From Croceivirga sp. (lineage in GTDB: Bacteria > Bacteroidota > Bacteroidia > Flavobacteriales > Flavobacteriaceae): a stretch of DNA of 64,000 bases. The translations under genes and the position numbers were made by a program. This document shows positions 1 to 9,574 of this stretch, in pieces. Where the stretch lies: positions 124,001 through 188,000 of the forward strand of contig JANQRG010000046.1 in the NCBI GenBank assembly GCA_028284665.1, given 5' to 3'. The notes under the pieces were generated by a model, which worked only from the letters and a program-made list of their open reading frames with translations, searched no databases and was not told the DNA's origin. The first letter of the stretch is position 1. Each line of letters opens with the position of its first letter.

Positions 1-1
1 A

Positions 2-1111
2 CACCCCTATTTTGAACTAGTTGGAAATCAAGTGGACTTTTCCAACCCATATGATACCGGAATAGGAGAATGGGACAAGGTCACGGTAGCGTATGCCTAT
101 TCCGATTTCCCTACCGGGACAAATGAGAAAGAGGCGCTAAATGCTATTTTGCGAAAAGCCCAATCGGATGGACTTCGATACCTATCAGATCAGGACGCCC
201 GACCAATAGGAGGGGCCCATGCCCTCGCACATCTTTGGGACAACGGGAAGAGTGCCACACAAGAATTGGAGCGGGTACTCGAAATTCGGCAAAAAGCAAT
301 AGCAAACTTTTCAATTGACAATATACGGACGGGTGAGCCTTATTCGGTTTTGGAAGATGTCTTTGTACCCCTCTATTTTTTTCATCGATATCAGGTGGAA
401 AGTGTGGTGAAGCTAATCGGTGGTTTAGACTATAATTATAAAGTAAAAGATGATGGTCAGTTTTCGGTAAAAACCTTAAACCGGGTCACACAGGAAAACG
501 CTCTAAAAATGCTGATGAAAACCCTGGAGCCGGACGTTTTGGCCATTCCAAAGGATAAACTGGAACTGTTTCCCCCCAGAAGCATTGGGTATCCGAGAAC
601 CCGGGAATCGTTTCGGGGCAAAACCGGAGTAGCTTTCGATCCCCTAAGTGCAGCAGAGACAGCCGCCGCTACCACGCTAACCCTGTTATTACATCATGAG
701 CGGGCTAACCGACTGGTAACCCAACAAGGAATTGATGAAGACCAACTGGGGTTTGATGAGGTAGTAGAAGACTTGTTGAAAGAAACCGTAAAGGGGAAAA
801 AGAAAAAAGGGTACGCCGGTCAAATTCAACAGTTGGTCAATTGGCAGGTACTACAAAGTCTTATGCGTGTAGCCGGTCATAAAGACAGTTATCCACAGGT
901 TACGGAAACGGTGCTTTTTGAGATGATGCGGCTAAAGACCTATTTGGGAGAGGGTCCCAATGCTACCAATCCTGCCGCGATTCTCCTGAAACAAGAGGTA
1001 GAAGGATTTATAAAGAACCCCCGAGGCTACAAAGCCAAGGTGGTAGCTCCTAAAATTCCAGATGGCTCCCCTATCGGGATGGGATGTACTAATTTCTTCT
1101 TATGGAAATAA
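2..1111 (+). CDS. Zinc-dependent metalloprotease (DUF5117/DUF4953 type), C-terminal part
   Basis: The reading frame is open from the window edge (HPYFELVGNQ before the first possible start, a GTG at 32), so the gene begins upstream and only its last ~370 residues are seen. The segment WDKVTVAYAYSDF and the ending SPIGMGCTNFFLWK match the C-terminal half of the large secreted zinc-dependent metalloproteases common in Bacteroidota. The HExxH catalytic site would lie upstream of this window. The protein is expected to be exported. Its stop overlaps the start of the threonine aldolase gene by 10 bp, so the two are probably co-transcribed. Family assignment rests on recalled family resemblance. 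Confidence 0.75.
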   Translation, partial: HPYFELVGNQVDFSNPYDTGIGEWDKVTVAYAYSDFPTGTNEKEALNAILRKAQSDGLRYLSDQDARPIGGAHALAHLWDNGKSATQELERVLEIRQKAIANFSIDNIRTGEPYSVLEDVFVPLYFFHRYQVESVVKLIGGLDYNYKVKDDGQFSVKTLNRVTQENALKMLMKTLEPDVLAIPKDKLELFPPRSIGYPRTRESFRGKTGVAFDPLSAAETAAATTLTLLLHHERANRLVTQQGIDEDQLGFDEVVEDLLKETVKGKKKKGYAGQIQQLVNWQVLQSLMRVAGHKDSYPQVTETVLFEMMRLKTYLGEGPNATNPAAILLKQEVEGFIKNPRGYKAKVVAPKIPDGSPIGMGCTNFFLWK

Positions 1112-2130
1112 ACCTTATAAGTGATACGGTAACCCGACCTACCCCGGGGATGTTAAAAGCTATGATGACAGCCAGAGTGGGGGATGACGTGTTTAAAAAC
1201 GATCCCTCAGTAAATGCCCTGGAGTCCGAAATGGCACAACTATTCGGTAAGGGAGCAGCGCTTTTCTTTCCAAGCGGGACCATGACCAACCAAACGGCGA
1301 TCAAATTACATACACAACCTGGAGAACAGCTTATTTGTGATAAATATGCTCACGTTTATAATTATGAAGGTGGGGGAGTTAGTTTCAATAGTGGAGTTTC
1401 CTGTAAGTTAGTCGATGGGCATCGGGGTATGATGACGGCCCACCAGGTAGAACAAGCCATTAATCCACCGGATTTTTACCATAGTCCTAAAACGAGTCTG
1501 GTATGTATAGAAAATACGACCAATAAAGGCGGGGGTGCGTGTTGGGATTTTAAAGAACTGGAGAAGATACGGGCAATATGTGATGAACACAGCCTGGCAT
1601 ACCACCTGGATGGGGCACGATTATGGAACGCCTTAGCAGAAAAAAAAGAATCCCCAAAACAATACGGGGCCTTGTTTGATTCAATTAGTGTCTGTTTGAG
1701 CAAAGGATTAGGATGCCCGGTAGGCTCTGTGTTGGTCGCTAGCGAAGAATTGATCCATAGTGCTATTCGAGTGCGTAAAATATTGGGTGGCGGGATGCGT
1801 CAGGCCGGGTATTTAGCTGCTGCAGGGCTATATGCTTTGGAACATCACCAGGAGAGGCTACGGGAAGATCACAAAAAGGCGAAAGAATTGGGTGAAGCGC
1901 TCCGTCAATTAGATTTTATCCGAACTGTTGAACCTTTAGAAACCAATATCATCATTTTTGAGCTGGATACTACTGTCATTTCCGAGGAGGACTTTTTGAA
2001 GCGGCTCGCTGATCAACATATCGCTATAATTGGAATGGGGCAGGGTAAATTACGAATGGTGACGCATTTGGACTACACGAATGCTATGCACGCCAAAGTA
2101 CTGGATGTATTACGATGCATGAACACCTAA
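1102..2130 (+). CDS. ltaE: Low-specificity L-threonine aldolase
   Basis: PLP-dependent fold-type I enzyme that cleaves L-threonine or allo-threonine to glycine and acetaldehyde in the cytoplasm. The 342-residue length is normal. The N-terminal segment LISDTVTRPTPGM and the GDDVF motif are characteristic, and the PLP lysine is expected in CLSKGLGCPVGS near residue 200. The ATG lies inside the end of the upstream metalloprotease gene (10-bp overlap), and the stop overlaps the convergent DUF1508 gene by 4 bp, so intergenic space is almost absent on both sides. No separate promoter is visible. Confidence 0.93.
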   Translation: MEINLISDTVTRPTPGMLKAMMTARVGDDVFKNDPSVNALESEMAQLFGKGAALFFPSGTMTNQTAIKLHTQPGEQLICDKYAHVYNYEGGGVSFNSGVSCKLVDGHRGMMTAHQVEQAINPPDFYHSPKTSLVCIENTTNKGGGACWDFKELEKIRAICDEHSLAYHLDGARLWNALAEKKESPKQYGALFDSISVCLSKGLGCPVGSVLVASEELIHSAIRVRKILGGGMRQAGYLAAAGLYALEHHQERLREDHKKAKELGEALRQLDFIRTVEPLETNIIIFELDTTVISEEDFLKRLADQHIAIIGMGQGKLRMVTHLDYTNAMHAKVLDVLRCMNT

Positions 2131-2429
2131 GTAAGGCTGCTTTGGGAAAGGAAAGTCTTCACATTTTTAATGCCATTCTCCATCCCCGCTTCTGAAGAGT
2201 AGGGTTTACTTTCGGCTATTTTTTTGCCATCGTTGCCTTTGAGATAAATCAGGAACTTGCCTTCATGGTTGGTCTTGCGTTCAAAGATCGGATTGGCCTG
2301 AACCACTTTTAACATTCCCTCAGCCTGCTCTTTTGTGTCAAAAAGTTCGCTTTCCAATAGCGGGTTTCCGGATCGCGATTTTACACAAAAGCGATATCCC
2401 TTTTTATCCACTTTAAGAATTTGGATCAC
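2127..2429 (-). CDS. DUF1508 (YegP-like) small protein
   Basis: A 100-residue protein made of two DUF1508-like repeats: residues ~1-50 with GYRFCVKSRSGNPLLES and ~51-95 with GKFLIYLKGNDGKKIAES. Each carries the FxLKAxNG-type core of the YegP family. The function of the family is unknown; members are small cytosolic proteins. It is convergent with threonine aldolase, with a 4-bp overlap of stop codons. No signal peptide is present. Confidence 0.85.
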   Translation of the reverse strand: MIQILKVDKKGYRFCVKSRSGNPLLESELFDTKEQAEGMLKVVQANPIFERKTNHEGKFLIYLKGNDGKKIAESKPYSSEAGMENGIKNVKTFLSQSSLT

Positions 2430-2485
2430 AGCGCTTTAGTTTTTAACTAAAAATACAAAATTTTCCCTTTGAAACAGGCCCGGAT

Positions 2486-2812
2486 TTACTTGAAAAGGCT
2501 ATCCATACCGGGAATATTTGGCATTCCATCTTTTGCCGCAGCGGCTAATTCGGTCTCCTGTACTTTTGAGGCCTTTTCAATGGCCTTGTTGAGTGTGAGG
2601 ATTAAATAGTCCTCTAATTTTTCCTTGTCTTCAAGTAATGCATCGTCTATGCTGATGGTCTTAATTTCACGATTAGCAGTTAAGGTAATCGTTAGCATCT
2701 TGTCAGCACTGGATTCTTCTACAACCACAGTATCCAATCGTTTTTTTGTTTCTGCAACTTTTTTCTGGGTTTCTTTTAGTTTGCCCATCATTCCCATTAA
2801 ATCACCAAACAT
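2486..2812 (-). CDS. YbaB/EbfC family nucleoid-associated protein
   Basis: A 108-residue protein starting [18 protein letters not shown], the standard N-terminus of the YbaB/EbfC family (small dimeric DNA-binding proteins). The C-terminal half holds the conserved [12 protein letters not shown] helix and a methionine/proline-rich tail. Family members coat DNA and may affect gene expression; in many bacteria they sit by dnaX-recR, which are not seen here. It is divergent from the downstream peptidase gene, with about 150 bp between them. Confidence 0.9.
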   Translation of the reverse strand: MFGDLMGMMGKLKETQKKVAETKKRLDTVVVEESSADKMLTITLTANREIKTISIDDALLEDKEKLEDYLILTLNKAIEKASKVQETELAAAAKDGMPNIPGMDSLFK

Positions 2813-2915
2813 AGTCGTATCAATTTTTTACTGGTTCAAAAATACTGAATTGAGAGCAACTTATAATGTTAATGAAAACCATATACTACGTACTAATGGT
2901 TTGGTTACCGTACTG

Positions 2916-2923
2916 TATTTTTG
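2916..2923 (+). promoter_or_regulatory. Bacteroidota -7 promoter element before the S9 peptidase
   Basis: TATTTTTG fits the TAnnTTTG -7 consensus of the Bacteroidota housekeeping sigma factor. No TTG lies at the usual 17-23 nt upstream, so the -33 element is weak or absent. It places the transcript start near 2930 and argues against a TTG start codon at 2921, which would lie inside this box. Confidence 0.5.
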
Positions 2924-2959
2924 CAATCCGTTTGTTCATGTCTAAATTCAGTAAACGAA

Positions 2960-5011
2960 TTGGAAACACCACCTGTAGCAAAGAAATACCCTAAGCAACT
3001 CGAAATTCATCGGGACATTCGAATAGATGATTATTATTGGCTTAATCAACGCGAAAACACCGAGGTACTATCCTATCTGGAAGCAGAGAACAGCTATTAC
3101 CGGGAAATGACCAAACATACAAAGGAATTCCAGGAGGAATTGTTTCTGGAGATGAAGTCTCGGATAAAAGAAGACGATACTTCGGTCCCGTATCTTTTGA
3201 ATGGGTATTATTATTTAGCTCGCTTTGAAACGGGCAAGGAATATCCTATTTACGCCAGAAAGGAGAGTAGTTTGGAAACAGAGGAAGAGGTGATGTTCAA
3301 TTGCAATGTGTTGGCGGCCGACCATGAATTTTTTAACCTTAGGGGAATTTCCATAAGTCCGGATAACATCTTGGCTGCCTTTGGTGTAGATACCGTTTCC
3401 AGAAGGCAATACACACTTCAAATAAAAAACCTGAAAACCGGAGAAATATATCCGGATAAAATTGAAAATACAACGGGAAGCTCCGTATGGGCGGCGGATA
3501 GTAAAACTTTGTTCTATACGAAGAAAGATCCGGTTACTTTGCGGTCCAATCGCATTTACAAGCATACCCTGGGCCACCCGGAAACAGCGGATGAATTAGT
3601 CTTTGAAGAGCAAGACGAAACCTTCAGTACTTTCGTGTATAAGACCAAATCAAGGAAATACATTGTTATTGGTTCCTCGAGCACAATGACTTCAGAATAT
3701 CAGTTCCTAGATGCCAAACAGCCAAACGGATCCTTCACCCTTTTCTCTCCACGACAACGTGGACTGGAATATTCTATTAGTCATTTCGGAAACCATTTTT
3801 ATATTCTGACCAATAAGGATGGCGCTACTAACTTCAAATTAATGAAGACTTCGGAGAATAGCACCGACACTGTGTATTGGGAGGAATTTATTCCGCACAG
3901 GCCCGATGTTTTGTTGGAGGATATTGAGATTTTTAAAGATTTTTATGTCCTGACCGAACGAGAGCTAGGATTGACCCAAATGAAAATTGTTAGTTGGAGC
4001 GATTCGATAAGTTACTACCTGCCTTTTGAAAGTGAGACCTATGTTGCCGGTCCTACATCCAATCTTGATTTCGAAACCCGGAAATTACGGTATTTCTACA
4101 ATGCTATGACGGCACCATATGCGATCATAGACTTTGATATGGCAACCAAAGAGAAAGAAATACTAAAAGAACAGGCGGTACTAGGGGGGGAATTTGACAA
4201 GCAAAATTACCGTTCACAGCGGACCTGGGCACCTACCCGGGATGGTAAAAAGGTGCCTATTTCATTGGTATACCACAAGAAAACTGCTTTAGATGGAAAT
4301 AGTCCTCTTTTATTGTATGGATACGGATCATATGGGTCTACCATGGACCCCTATTTCTCCAGCGTTCGGTTAAGTCTGCTGGACCGAGGATTTGTTTACG
4401 CTATTGCTCACGTAAGAGGAGGAGAATATTTGGGCAGGCCGTGGTATGAGGAAGGACGGTTACTTCATAAAAAAAACACCTTCAACGATTTTGTGGATTG
4501 CTCACGATTTTTGATCGAATCAGGGTATACCACTTCCCAGCATCTCTATGCCATGGGAGGATCGGCGGGAGGTTTATTGATGGGAGCAGTGATCAATCAG
4601 GCTCCGGACCTATACAACGGTATTATAGCAGCGGTCCCTTTTGTAGATGTTGTTACCACGATGTTAGATGATTCCATTCCGCTTACAACAGGGGAGTATG
4701 ACGAGTGGGGAAATCCAAATGACGAAGAATACTATCGCTACATTAAGAGCTATTCCCCTTACGATAATATTACTGCTCAGGACTATCCGAATATGTACGT
4801 TTCCACAGGAATACACGATTCCCAGGTGCAATATTGGGAACCTGCAAAGTGGGTCGCCAAATTACGGAAATTGAAAACCGATAATAATCTCCTGTTTCTG
4901 GATACTAATATGGATGCCGGTCATGGAGGAGCTTCAGGACGCTTCCAGGCCTTAAAGGAAACAGCCAAGGAATACGCCTTTTTGCTGGATTTGGAAGGAA
5001 AAATCCGATAA
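2960..5011 (+). CDS. Oligopeptidase B-like S9 family peptidase
   Basis: Serine peptidase of the prolyl oligopeptidase family, with an N-terminal beta-propeller followed by an alpha/beta-hydrolase domain. It is expected to cleave oligopeptides, as oligopeptidase B does after basic residues. The nucleophile is in GGSAGG (Ser ~536), the acid in STGIHDSQVQYWEP and the histidine in DAGHGG. The N-terminal segment RIDDYYWLNQREN is typical. No in-frame ATG exists near the N-terminus. I chose TTG 2960 because it gives a start like E. coli PtrB and about 30 nt of leader after the -7 box; TTG 2921 is the alternative. There is no signal peptide. Confidence 0.88.
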   Translation: METPPVAKKYPKQLEIHRDIRIDDYYWLNQRENTEVLSYLEAENSYYREMTKHTKEFQEELFLEMKSRIKEDDTSVPYLLNGYYYLARFETGKEYPIYARKESSLETEEEVMFNCNVLAADHEFFNLRGISISPDNILAAFGVDTVSRRQYTLQIKNLKTGEIYPDKIENTTGSSVWAADSKTLFYTKKDPVTLRSNRIYKHTLGHPETADELVFEEQDETFSTFVYKTKSRKYIVIGSSSTMTSEYQFLDAKQPNGSFTLFSPRQRGLEYSISHFGNHFYILTNKDGATNFKLMKTSENSTDTVYWEEFIPHRPDVLLEDIEIFKDFYVLTERELGLTQMKIVSWSDSISYYLPFESETYVAGPTSNLDFETRKLRYFYNAMTAPYAIIDFDMATKEKEILKEQAVLGGEFDKQNYRSQRTWAPTRDGKKVPISLVYHKKTALDGNSPLLLYGYGSYGSTMDPYFSSVRLSLLDRGFVYAIAHVRGGEYLGRPWYEEGRLLHKKNTFNDFVDCSRFLIESGYTTSQHLYAMGGSAGGLLMGAVINQAPDLYNGIIAAVPFVDVVTTMLDDSIPLTTGEYDEWGNPNDEEYYRYIKSYSPYDNITAQDYPNMYVSTGIHDSQVQYWEPAKWVAKLRKLKTDNNLLFLDTNMDAGHGGASGRFQALKETAKEYAFLLDLEGKIR

Positions 5012-5023
5012 ATTAAAAAATAC

Positions 5024-5031
5024 TATTTTTG
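5024..5031 (+). promoter_or_regulatory. Bacteroidota -7 promoter element before the cysteine-synthase-like gene
   Basis: TATTTTTG followed by CA, 37 nt before the ATG at 5069. It fits the TAnnTTTG consensus. No well-spaced -33 TTG is apparent. Confidence 0.5.
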
Positions 5032-5068
5032 CAAGCGGAATGTACAATTCTGTGTACCTAACTTAACT

Positions 5069-6109
5069 ATGAGAAACTCCATCAACGCCTACAACAGTAT
5101 TTTGGACTTGGTTGGCAATACCCCTTTAGTACGTTTGAATCGCATTACGGACTCCCTAAGTGGAAATTACTACGCAAAGCTGGAAGCCTTTAATCCTGGC
5201 CATTCTGCGAAAGATCGTATAGCGGTATATATCATTGAGGCAGCGGAACGCAAGGGAATTCTGAAAAAGGGGAGCACCATTATTGAGACCACTTCAGGAA
5301 ATACCGGCTTTAGTCTGGCCATGGTCAGTATGGTAAAAGGGTATGAGTGCATCCTTGCGGTAAGTTCTAAATCATCTCCGGATAAGATAGATATGTTACG
5401 GGCAATGGGCGCAAAGGTCTATGTTTGTCCAGCCCATGTAAGTGCGGATGACCCGCGTTCGTATTATGAGGTTGCCAAACGACTGCATGAAGAAACGCCA
5501 GGTTCTATTTACATCAACCAGTATTTCAATGAATTGAATATTGAAGCACATTATGCCAGTACTGGTCGGGAAATCTGGGAACAGACAGGAGGACAGATCA
5601 CGCACTTTGTAGCATGTAGTGGGACGGGAGGCACAATTTCCGGGGTCGCTCGCTACTTAAAGGAACAAAACCCTAAGATCAAAGTACTGGGAGTTGACGC
5701 CTATGGCTCTGTTCTTAAAAAATACCATGAAACCGGTGAATTTGATCATAATGAAGTATATCCTTATCGGATTGAAGGACTGGGCAAAAATCTGATACCA
5801 AAATCAACCGATTTTAACGCAATAGATCGGTATATTAAGGTGACGGATGAGGATAGTGCCCATATGGCGAGAGAGATTGCGCATAAGGAAGGTATGTTTA
5901 TGGGCTATACCAGTGGAGCGGCTATGCAAGCAGTAAAACAATATCACCTGGAGGGGGAATTTGAGCAGGACAGTCATGTGATTATCCTTTTCCCTGATCA
6001 CGGGTCGCGATACATGAGTAAGGTGTTTAGCGATGAATGGATGGAAAACCAGGGATTTTTCCAGGGGAAAACTGCACCACAGCCTAAAGAAATAGAGTAT
6101 ATCAAGTAA
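5069..6109 (+). CDS. Cysteine synthase / cystathionine beta-synthase family PLP enzyme (candidate cysteate synthase)
   Basis: Fold-type II PLP enzyme of 346 residues. The motifs are NTPLVRL, the PLP lysine in HSAKDR (K48), the substrate loop ETTSGNTG (residues 73-80) and the phosphate-binding GTGGTISG. Such enzymes do beta-replacement on O-activated serine or cysteine. It sits directly before a serine-palmitoyltransferase-like gene. In gliding Flavobacteria such an acyltransferase makes capnine from cysteate, so this gene may supply cysteate (inference). Plain cysteine synthase or cystathionine beta-synthase remains possible. There is a -7 box at 5024. Confidence 0.85.
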   Translation: MRNSINAYNSILDLVGNTPLVRLNRITDSLSGNYYAKLEAFNPGHSAKDRIAVYIIEAAERKGILKKGSTIIETTSGNTGFSLAMVSMVKGYECILAVSSKSSPDKIDMLRAMGAKVYVCPAHVSADDPRSYYEVAKRLHEETPGSIYINQYFNELNIEAHYASTGREIWEQTGGQITHFVACSGTGGTISGVARYLKEQNPKIKVLGVDAYGSVLKKYHETGEFDHNEVYPYRIEGLGKNLIPKSTDFNAIDRYIKVTDEDSAHMAREIAHKEGMFMGYTSGAAMQAVKQYHLEGEFEQDSHVIILFPDHGSRYMSKVFSDEWMENQGFFQGKTAPQPKEIEYIK

Positions 6110-6178
6110 TTAGGACCTAAACAGCAAATGCCCGTGATTGGTATACTTTCGCGGTTAGCATTAGGAAATAATTAGGCA

Positions 6179-6207
6179 TTGAGGGTTCAATAAAATCTAT
6201 ATTTTTG
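6179..6207 (+). promoter_or_regulatory. Complete Bacteroidota promoter before the acyltransferase gene
   Basis: TTG at 6179-6181, an 18-nt spacer and TATTTTTG at 6200-6207 match the -33/-7 consensus with good spacing. The gene starts 21 nt after the -7 box, so it has its own promoter although it follows the cysteine-synthase-like gene. Confidence 0.65.
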
Positions 6208-6228
6208 CAATTCATTTCAATTTAAAGA

Positions 6229-7491
6229 TTGATGAGGGACATTTTTGATCGGATCATTGAAAATAAAGGGCCTTTAGGGAAATGGGCCTCCCAGGCTGAA
6301 GGATATTTTGTCTTTCCAAAATTAGAAGGGGCTATCTCTAATCGAATGAAATTCCATGGGAAAGAGGTGATTACCTGGAGTATTAATGATTACCTGGGCC
6401 TAGCCAACTTACCGGAAATAAAAAAAGCAGATGCAGATGCTGCTCTGGAACATGGAGCTGCATATCCTATGGGTGCCAGGATGATGAGTGGGCATACGGA
6501 CTACCATGAACAATTGGAGCAAGAACTGGCGGATTTTGTGGACAAGGATGCTGCGTATCTCTTGAATTTTGGATACCAGGGGATAATGTCGGCCATTGAT
6601 GCTTTGGTAGCGAAAGACGATATTATCGTTTATGATGTAGATAGTCATGCATGTATTATTGATGGGGTCCGCCTTCATATAGGAAAGCGCTTTACCTTTA
6701 AGCATAATGACATTGAGAGTTTAGAAAAAAACCTGGAAAGGGCTACAAAACTGGCGCAGGAAACCGGTGGAGGCATCCTGGTAATATCCGAAGGGGTTTT
6801 TGGGATGCGTGGAGAGCAAGGGAAACTAAAAGAAATTGTTGCGCTAAAGAAAAAATATAAATTCCGTTTGTTAGTGGATGACGCACATGGTTTTGGAACA
6901 CTTGGAAAAACCGGCGCAGGTGCCGGCGAAGAACAAGGGGTACAAGGTGATATTGACGTTTATTTCGCGACTTTTGCGAAGTCCCTGGCTGGCATCGGAG
7001 CCTTTCTTGCAGCAGACAAGGAGATTATTGATTTTCTCAAATATAACATGCGTTCACAGATGTTTGCAAAGTCCCTCCCAATGATCTTTGTAAAGGGAGC
7101 CTTGAAACGTTTGCATATGCTACGCACCATGCCGGAGCTTAAAGCGAAGTTGTGGGAAAATGTGAATGCTTTACAAAACGGTTTAAAAGAACGTGGATTT
7201 GATATCGGCACTACGCAAAGCTGTGTGACGCCGGTCTATTTGAACGGAAGTATTCCTGAAGCTATGGCTTTGGTCAAGGACTTACGGGAAAATCATGGAA
7301 TATTCTGTTCTATTGTGGTGTACCCGGTAATTCCCAAGGGTTTAATACTACTACGTATGATCCCTACAGCTACGCACACCATGGAGGACATTGCCGAAAC
7401 GCTTGACGCTTTTTCTGCGATCCGTGAACGATTGCAAAATGGCACGTATAAACGTCTTTCTGCTGCAGTAGCCGCGGCAATGGGGGAGTAA
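6229..7491 (+). CDS. Alpha-oxoamine synthase (serine palmitoyltransferase-like; candidate cysteate acyltransferase for capnine)
   Basis: A 420-residue fold-type I PLP enzyme of the AOS family (SPT, KBL, BioF). Motifs are NDYLGLANLPEIKKA, YPMGARMMSGHT, VDDAHGFGTLG and the PLP lysine in FATFAKSLAGIG (K251). AOS enzymes condense an acyl-thioester with an amino acid and release CO2. A cysteate-using AOS enzyme making the sulfonolipid base capnine has been described in Flavobacterium johnsoniae. Its pairing with a cysteine-synthase-like neighbour makes that role plausible here (inference). It could also be a true serine palmitoyltransferase for sphingolipids. The C-terminus is Ala-rich. Confidence 0.87.
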   Translation: MMRDIFDRIIENKGPLGKWASQAEGYFVFPKLEGAISNRMKFHGKEVITWSINDYLGLANLPEIKKADADAALEHGAAYPMGARMMSGHTDYHEQLEQELADFVDKDAAYLLNFGYQGIMSAIDALVAKDDIIVYDVDSHACIIDGVRLHIGKRFTFKHNDIESLEKNLERATKLAQETGGGILVISEGVFGMRGEQGKLKEIVALKKKYKFRLLVDDAHGFGTLGKTGAGAGEEQGVQGDIDVYFATFAKSLAGIGAFLAADKEIIDFLKYNMRSQMFAKSLPMIFVKGALKRLHMLRTMPELKAKLWENVNALQNGLKERGFDIGTTQSCVTPVYLNGSIPEAMALVKDLRENHGIFCSIVVYPVIPKGLILLRMIPTATHTMEDIAETLDAFSAIRERLQNGTYKRLSAAVAAAMGE

Positions 7492-7543
7492 TATAGCTGT
7501 CCATCAAAACTCTATTCACCCGATGATTCGGGATACCCTGTAA

Positions 7544-8401
7544 TTAACCAAAATACTTGGTGAGTGTCCGTTGTACCCCTGGAAGGTAAGAGGTGCCAAA
7601 GAGATTGAGGTGTACCAACAGGTAATACAGCTGATACAATGCTATAAGGTCACTTTGGTGGGGATGGGGAGGAACTATATCGTAATACGTATTGTAAAAA
7701 GAAGAAGAGAATCCTCCAAATAACCGGGTCATAGCAAGATCCATTTCACTATGGCCATAATATACCGCCGGATCGATAAGATAAGGTGTCCCATCCAAGG
7801 AAATCAAATAGTTACCACCCCAAAGGTCTCCATGCAGCAGCGAAGGAGTTATCGTACCAAATAGCCCGCTGCATACCAGTTCCATTTTACCTGTGCCAGG
7901 GATTGCCTCAGCGGGAAATAGATGAGCATCAACTGCCATTTTCAACTGGGGAAGAATACGTTCATAAAGATAAAAATCCGTCCAGTTGTGATGTTTTGTA
8001 TTGCTTTGGGGGAGACGCCCAATATAGTTGTCCGTAGGGAATCCAAAGGCTTTTTCGGATGTTGAACTATGAAGCATGGCAAGGGCCTTTCCCAATTGGA
8101 CCATATCTTTTTGTTCCGGGGTCTTTGGAGCCACATAGTCCATCACTAAATATGCAGTAGGGTTGGAAAATGAGACCTGCTGTACCTGAGGAACCTGTAT
8201 GGTTTTTGTATCCCGAATGCGTTGTAAGCCTACTGCCTCGGCTTCAAACATTTCCAAGGCATTTGGAAAGGAAGCGGTTTTCACAAAATAGGCATTGGAT
8301 GGAGCAAGGACCTTAAACGCATTAGCAATATCCCCTCCGCGAAGTGGTGTTGCACTGAGGATATCTTCTCCAAGAAGCGCCTGTAAAAAAGTTGTATCCA
8401 A
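7544..8401 (-). CDS. Fructosamine kinase family protein
   Basis: A 285-residue aminoglycoside-phosphotransferase-like kinase of the fructosamine kinase family. The catalytic segment LLHGDLWGGNYL holds the Asp and Asn, and IDPAVYYGHSEMDLAM is the metal-binding segment; both are diagnostic. Family members phosphorylate ketoamine adducts (fructosamine, ribulosamine) on proteins or free amines so that glycation is reversed. It is encoded 3 bp downstream of the GNAT-like gene on the same strand, probably as one operon. No export signal is seen. Confidence 0.9.
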   Translation of the reverse strand: MDTTFLQALLGEDILSATPLRGGDIANAFKVLAPSNAYFVKTASFPNALEMFEAEAVGLQRIRDTKTIQVPQVQQVSFSNPTAYLVMDYVAPKTPEQKDMVQLGKALAMLHSSTSEKAFGFPTDNYIGRLPQSNTKHHNWTDFYLYERILPQLKMAVDAHLFPAEAIPGTGKMELVCSGLFGTITPSLLHGDLWGGNYLISLDGTPYLIDPAVYYGHSEMDLAMTRLFGGFSSSFYNTYYDIVPPHPHQSDLIALYQLYYLLVHLNLFGTSYLPGVQRTLTKYFG

Positions 8402-8404
8402 GGG

Positions 8405-9523
8405 TTACCAGGATTTTCTATAGGTTCTCCGACGTTTATGAGTGATAGGGTTAAAGTGTTTCCACATCTGCCGGATTGCCGTATTCTCTTCTAGCTCAGG
8501 AGTCCGGATGCAATTCACAATACCTTTTTCCTTAAAAGTGTGGTAGTATTCATTAAAAATGATGGCGGTTACCCCCTTGTTCTGGTACTCGGGTAGAATT
8601 CCGATCAAATAAAAAATAACATCTTTACTATTCTTTTTAGCGCTAAGCAAATGAAATATCCCAAAAGGGAATAGCTTACCGTTTGCTTTTTGCAACGCTC
8701 TTGAAAAAGAGGGCATAACAATTGCAAAGGCCACAAGTTGGTCTTTACGATCAACCACAAACTTGATGTATTCCGGATTGATAAATCCTATATATTTCTT
8801 TTTAAAATATTCTTTTTGCGCATCGGTGATTTTTACAAATGAGGACAAACTTGCATAGCTGGCATTGAACAAATCGAACATTTTGTCTACCCATGGCATT
8901 ATTTCACTACTCTTTGTGAAATTGATTTCCCGAAGTCCAAATCGTTTTTTGATGAGAAGGTTCGCTTTTGCAAATAGTTTAGGATCTGCGGCGGCAGCTT
9001 TGAACTTGTTTTCCAGATATTCTTTCCCTTTGACAAAGCCATGTGCTTCATAATGTTTTTGATAATAGGGATGGTTATACCAAGTGATCATCGTACCAAT
9101 ATGATCAAAACCTTCAATAAGCACACCCACCTTATCCATATTAGAAAAGCCTACCGGACCTTCCATATAGTCCAGATCATGCGCTTTTCCAATCTCTTGT
9201 ACCTTTTCCAATAGTGCTTTTGAGATGGCCAGGTCATCTTCGAAATCAAACCAGCCGAAACGCATTTTTTTGATGTTCTGCTCCTTAACTTCCAGCCAAT
9301 TGACGATCGCTGCAATCCGTCCAACCACATTTTTACCTTTGTAGGCCAGAAAAAAACGGGCTTCTGCACTTTGAAAAACCGGATTTTTGGAACGATCAAA
9401 GGATGCTAATTCGTCCTTAATAATTGGAGGCACCCAGTAGCGATTGTTTCTATACAGGGAGAAAGGAAATTTTACAAACGTTTTGAGCGCCGCTTTGGTA
9501 GTAACTTCTTTTACTTCAACCAT
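8405..9523 (-). CDS. GNAT-like acyltransferase family protein (conserved, function unknown)
   Basis: A 372-residue cytosolic protein. The C-terminal half (residues ~200-360) resembles a GNAT fold: VVDRKDQLVAFAIVMPS as a beta-strand pair and ILPEYQNKGVTAII as the acetyl-CoA loop. The N-terminal half (PFSLYRNNRYWVPPI, GRIAAIVN) also looks GNAT-like, so it may be a double-GNAT protein. Proteins of this family are widespread in Bacteroidota and often annotated only as hypothetical or N-acetyltransferase. The substrate is unknown. It is followed after 3 bp by the fructosamine kinase gene. Confidence 0.75.
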   Translation of the reverse strand: MVEVKEVTTKAALKTFVKFPFSLYRNNRYWVPPIIKDELASFDRSKNPVFQSAEARFFLAYKGKNVVGRIAAIVNWLEVKEQNIKKMRFGWFDFEDDLAISKALLEKVQEIGKAHDLDYMEGPVGFSNMDKVGVLIEGFDHIGTMITWYNHPYYQKHYEAHGFVKGKEYLENKFKAAAADPKLFAKANLLIKKRFGLREINFTKSSEIMPWVDKMFDLFNASYASLSSFVKITDAQKEYFKKKYIGFINPEYIKFVVDRKDQLVAFAIVMPSFSRALQKANGKLFPFGIFHLLSAKKNSKDVIFYLIGILPEYQNKGVTAIIFNEYYHTFKEKGIVNCIRTPELEENTAIRQMWKHFNPITHKRRRTYRKSW

Positions 9524-9574
9524 TGACTCTATTTCAAACAGTCAAGATGGGAAATAATCTGTTCAGAAAAAAAT

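Noticed and set aside
8680-8700. TGCAAC near 8691 as another Zur-type half site
   Set aside because: There is no matching GTTGCA arm and it lies inside a coding region.
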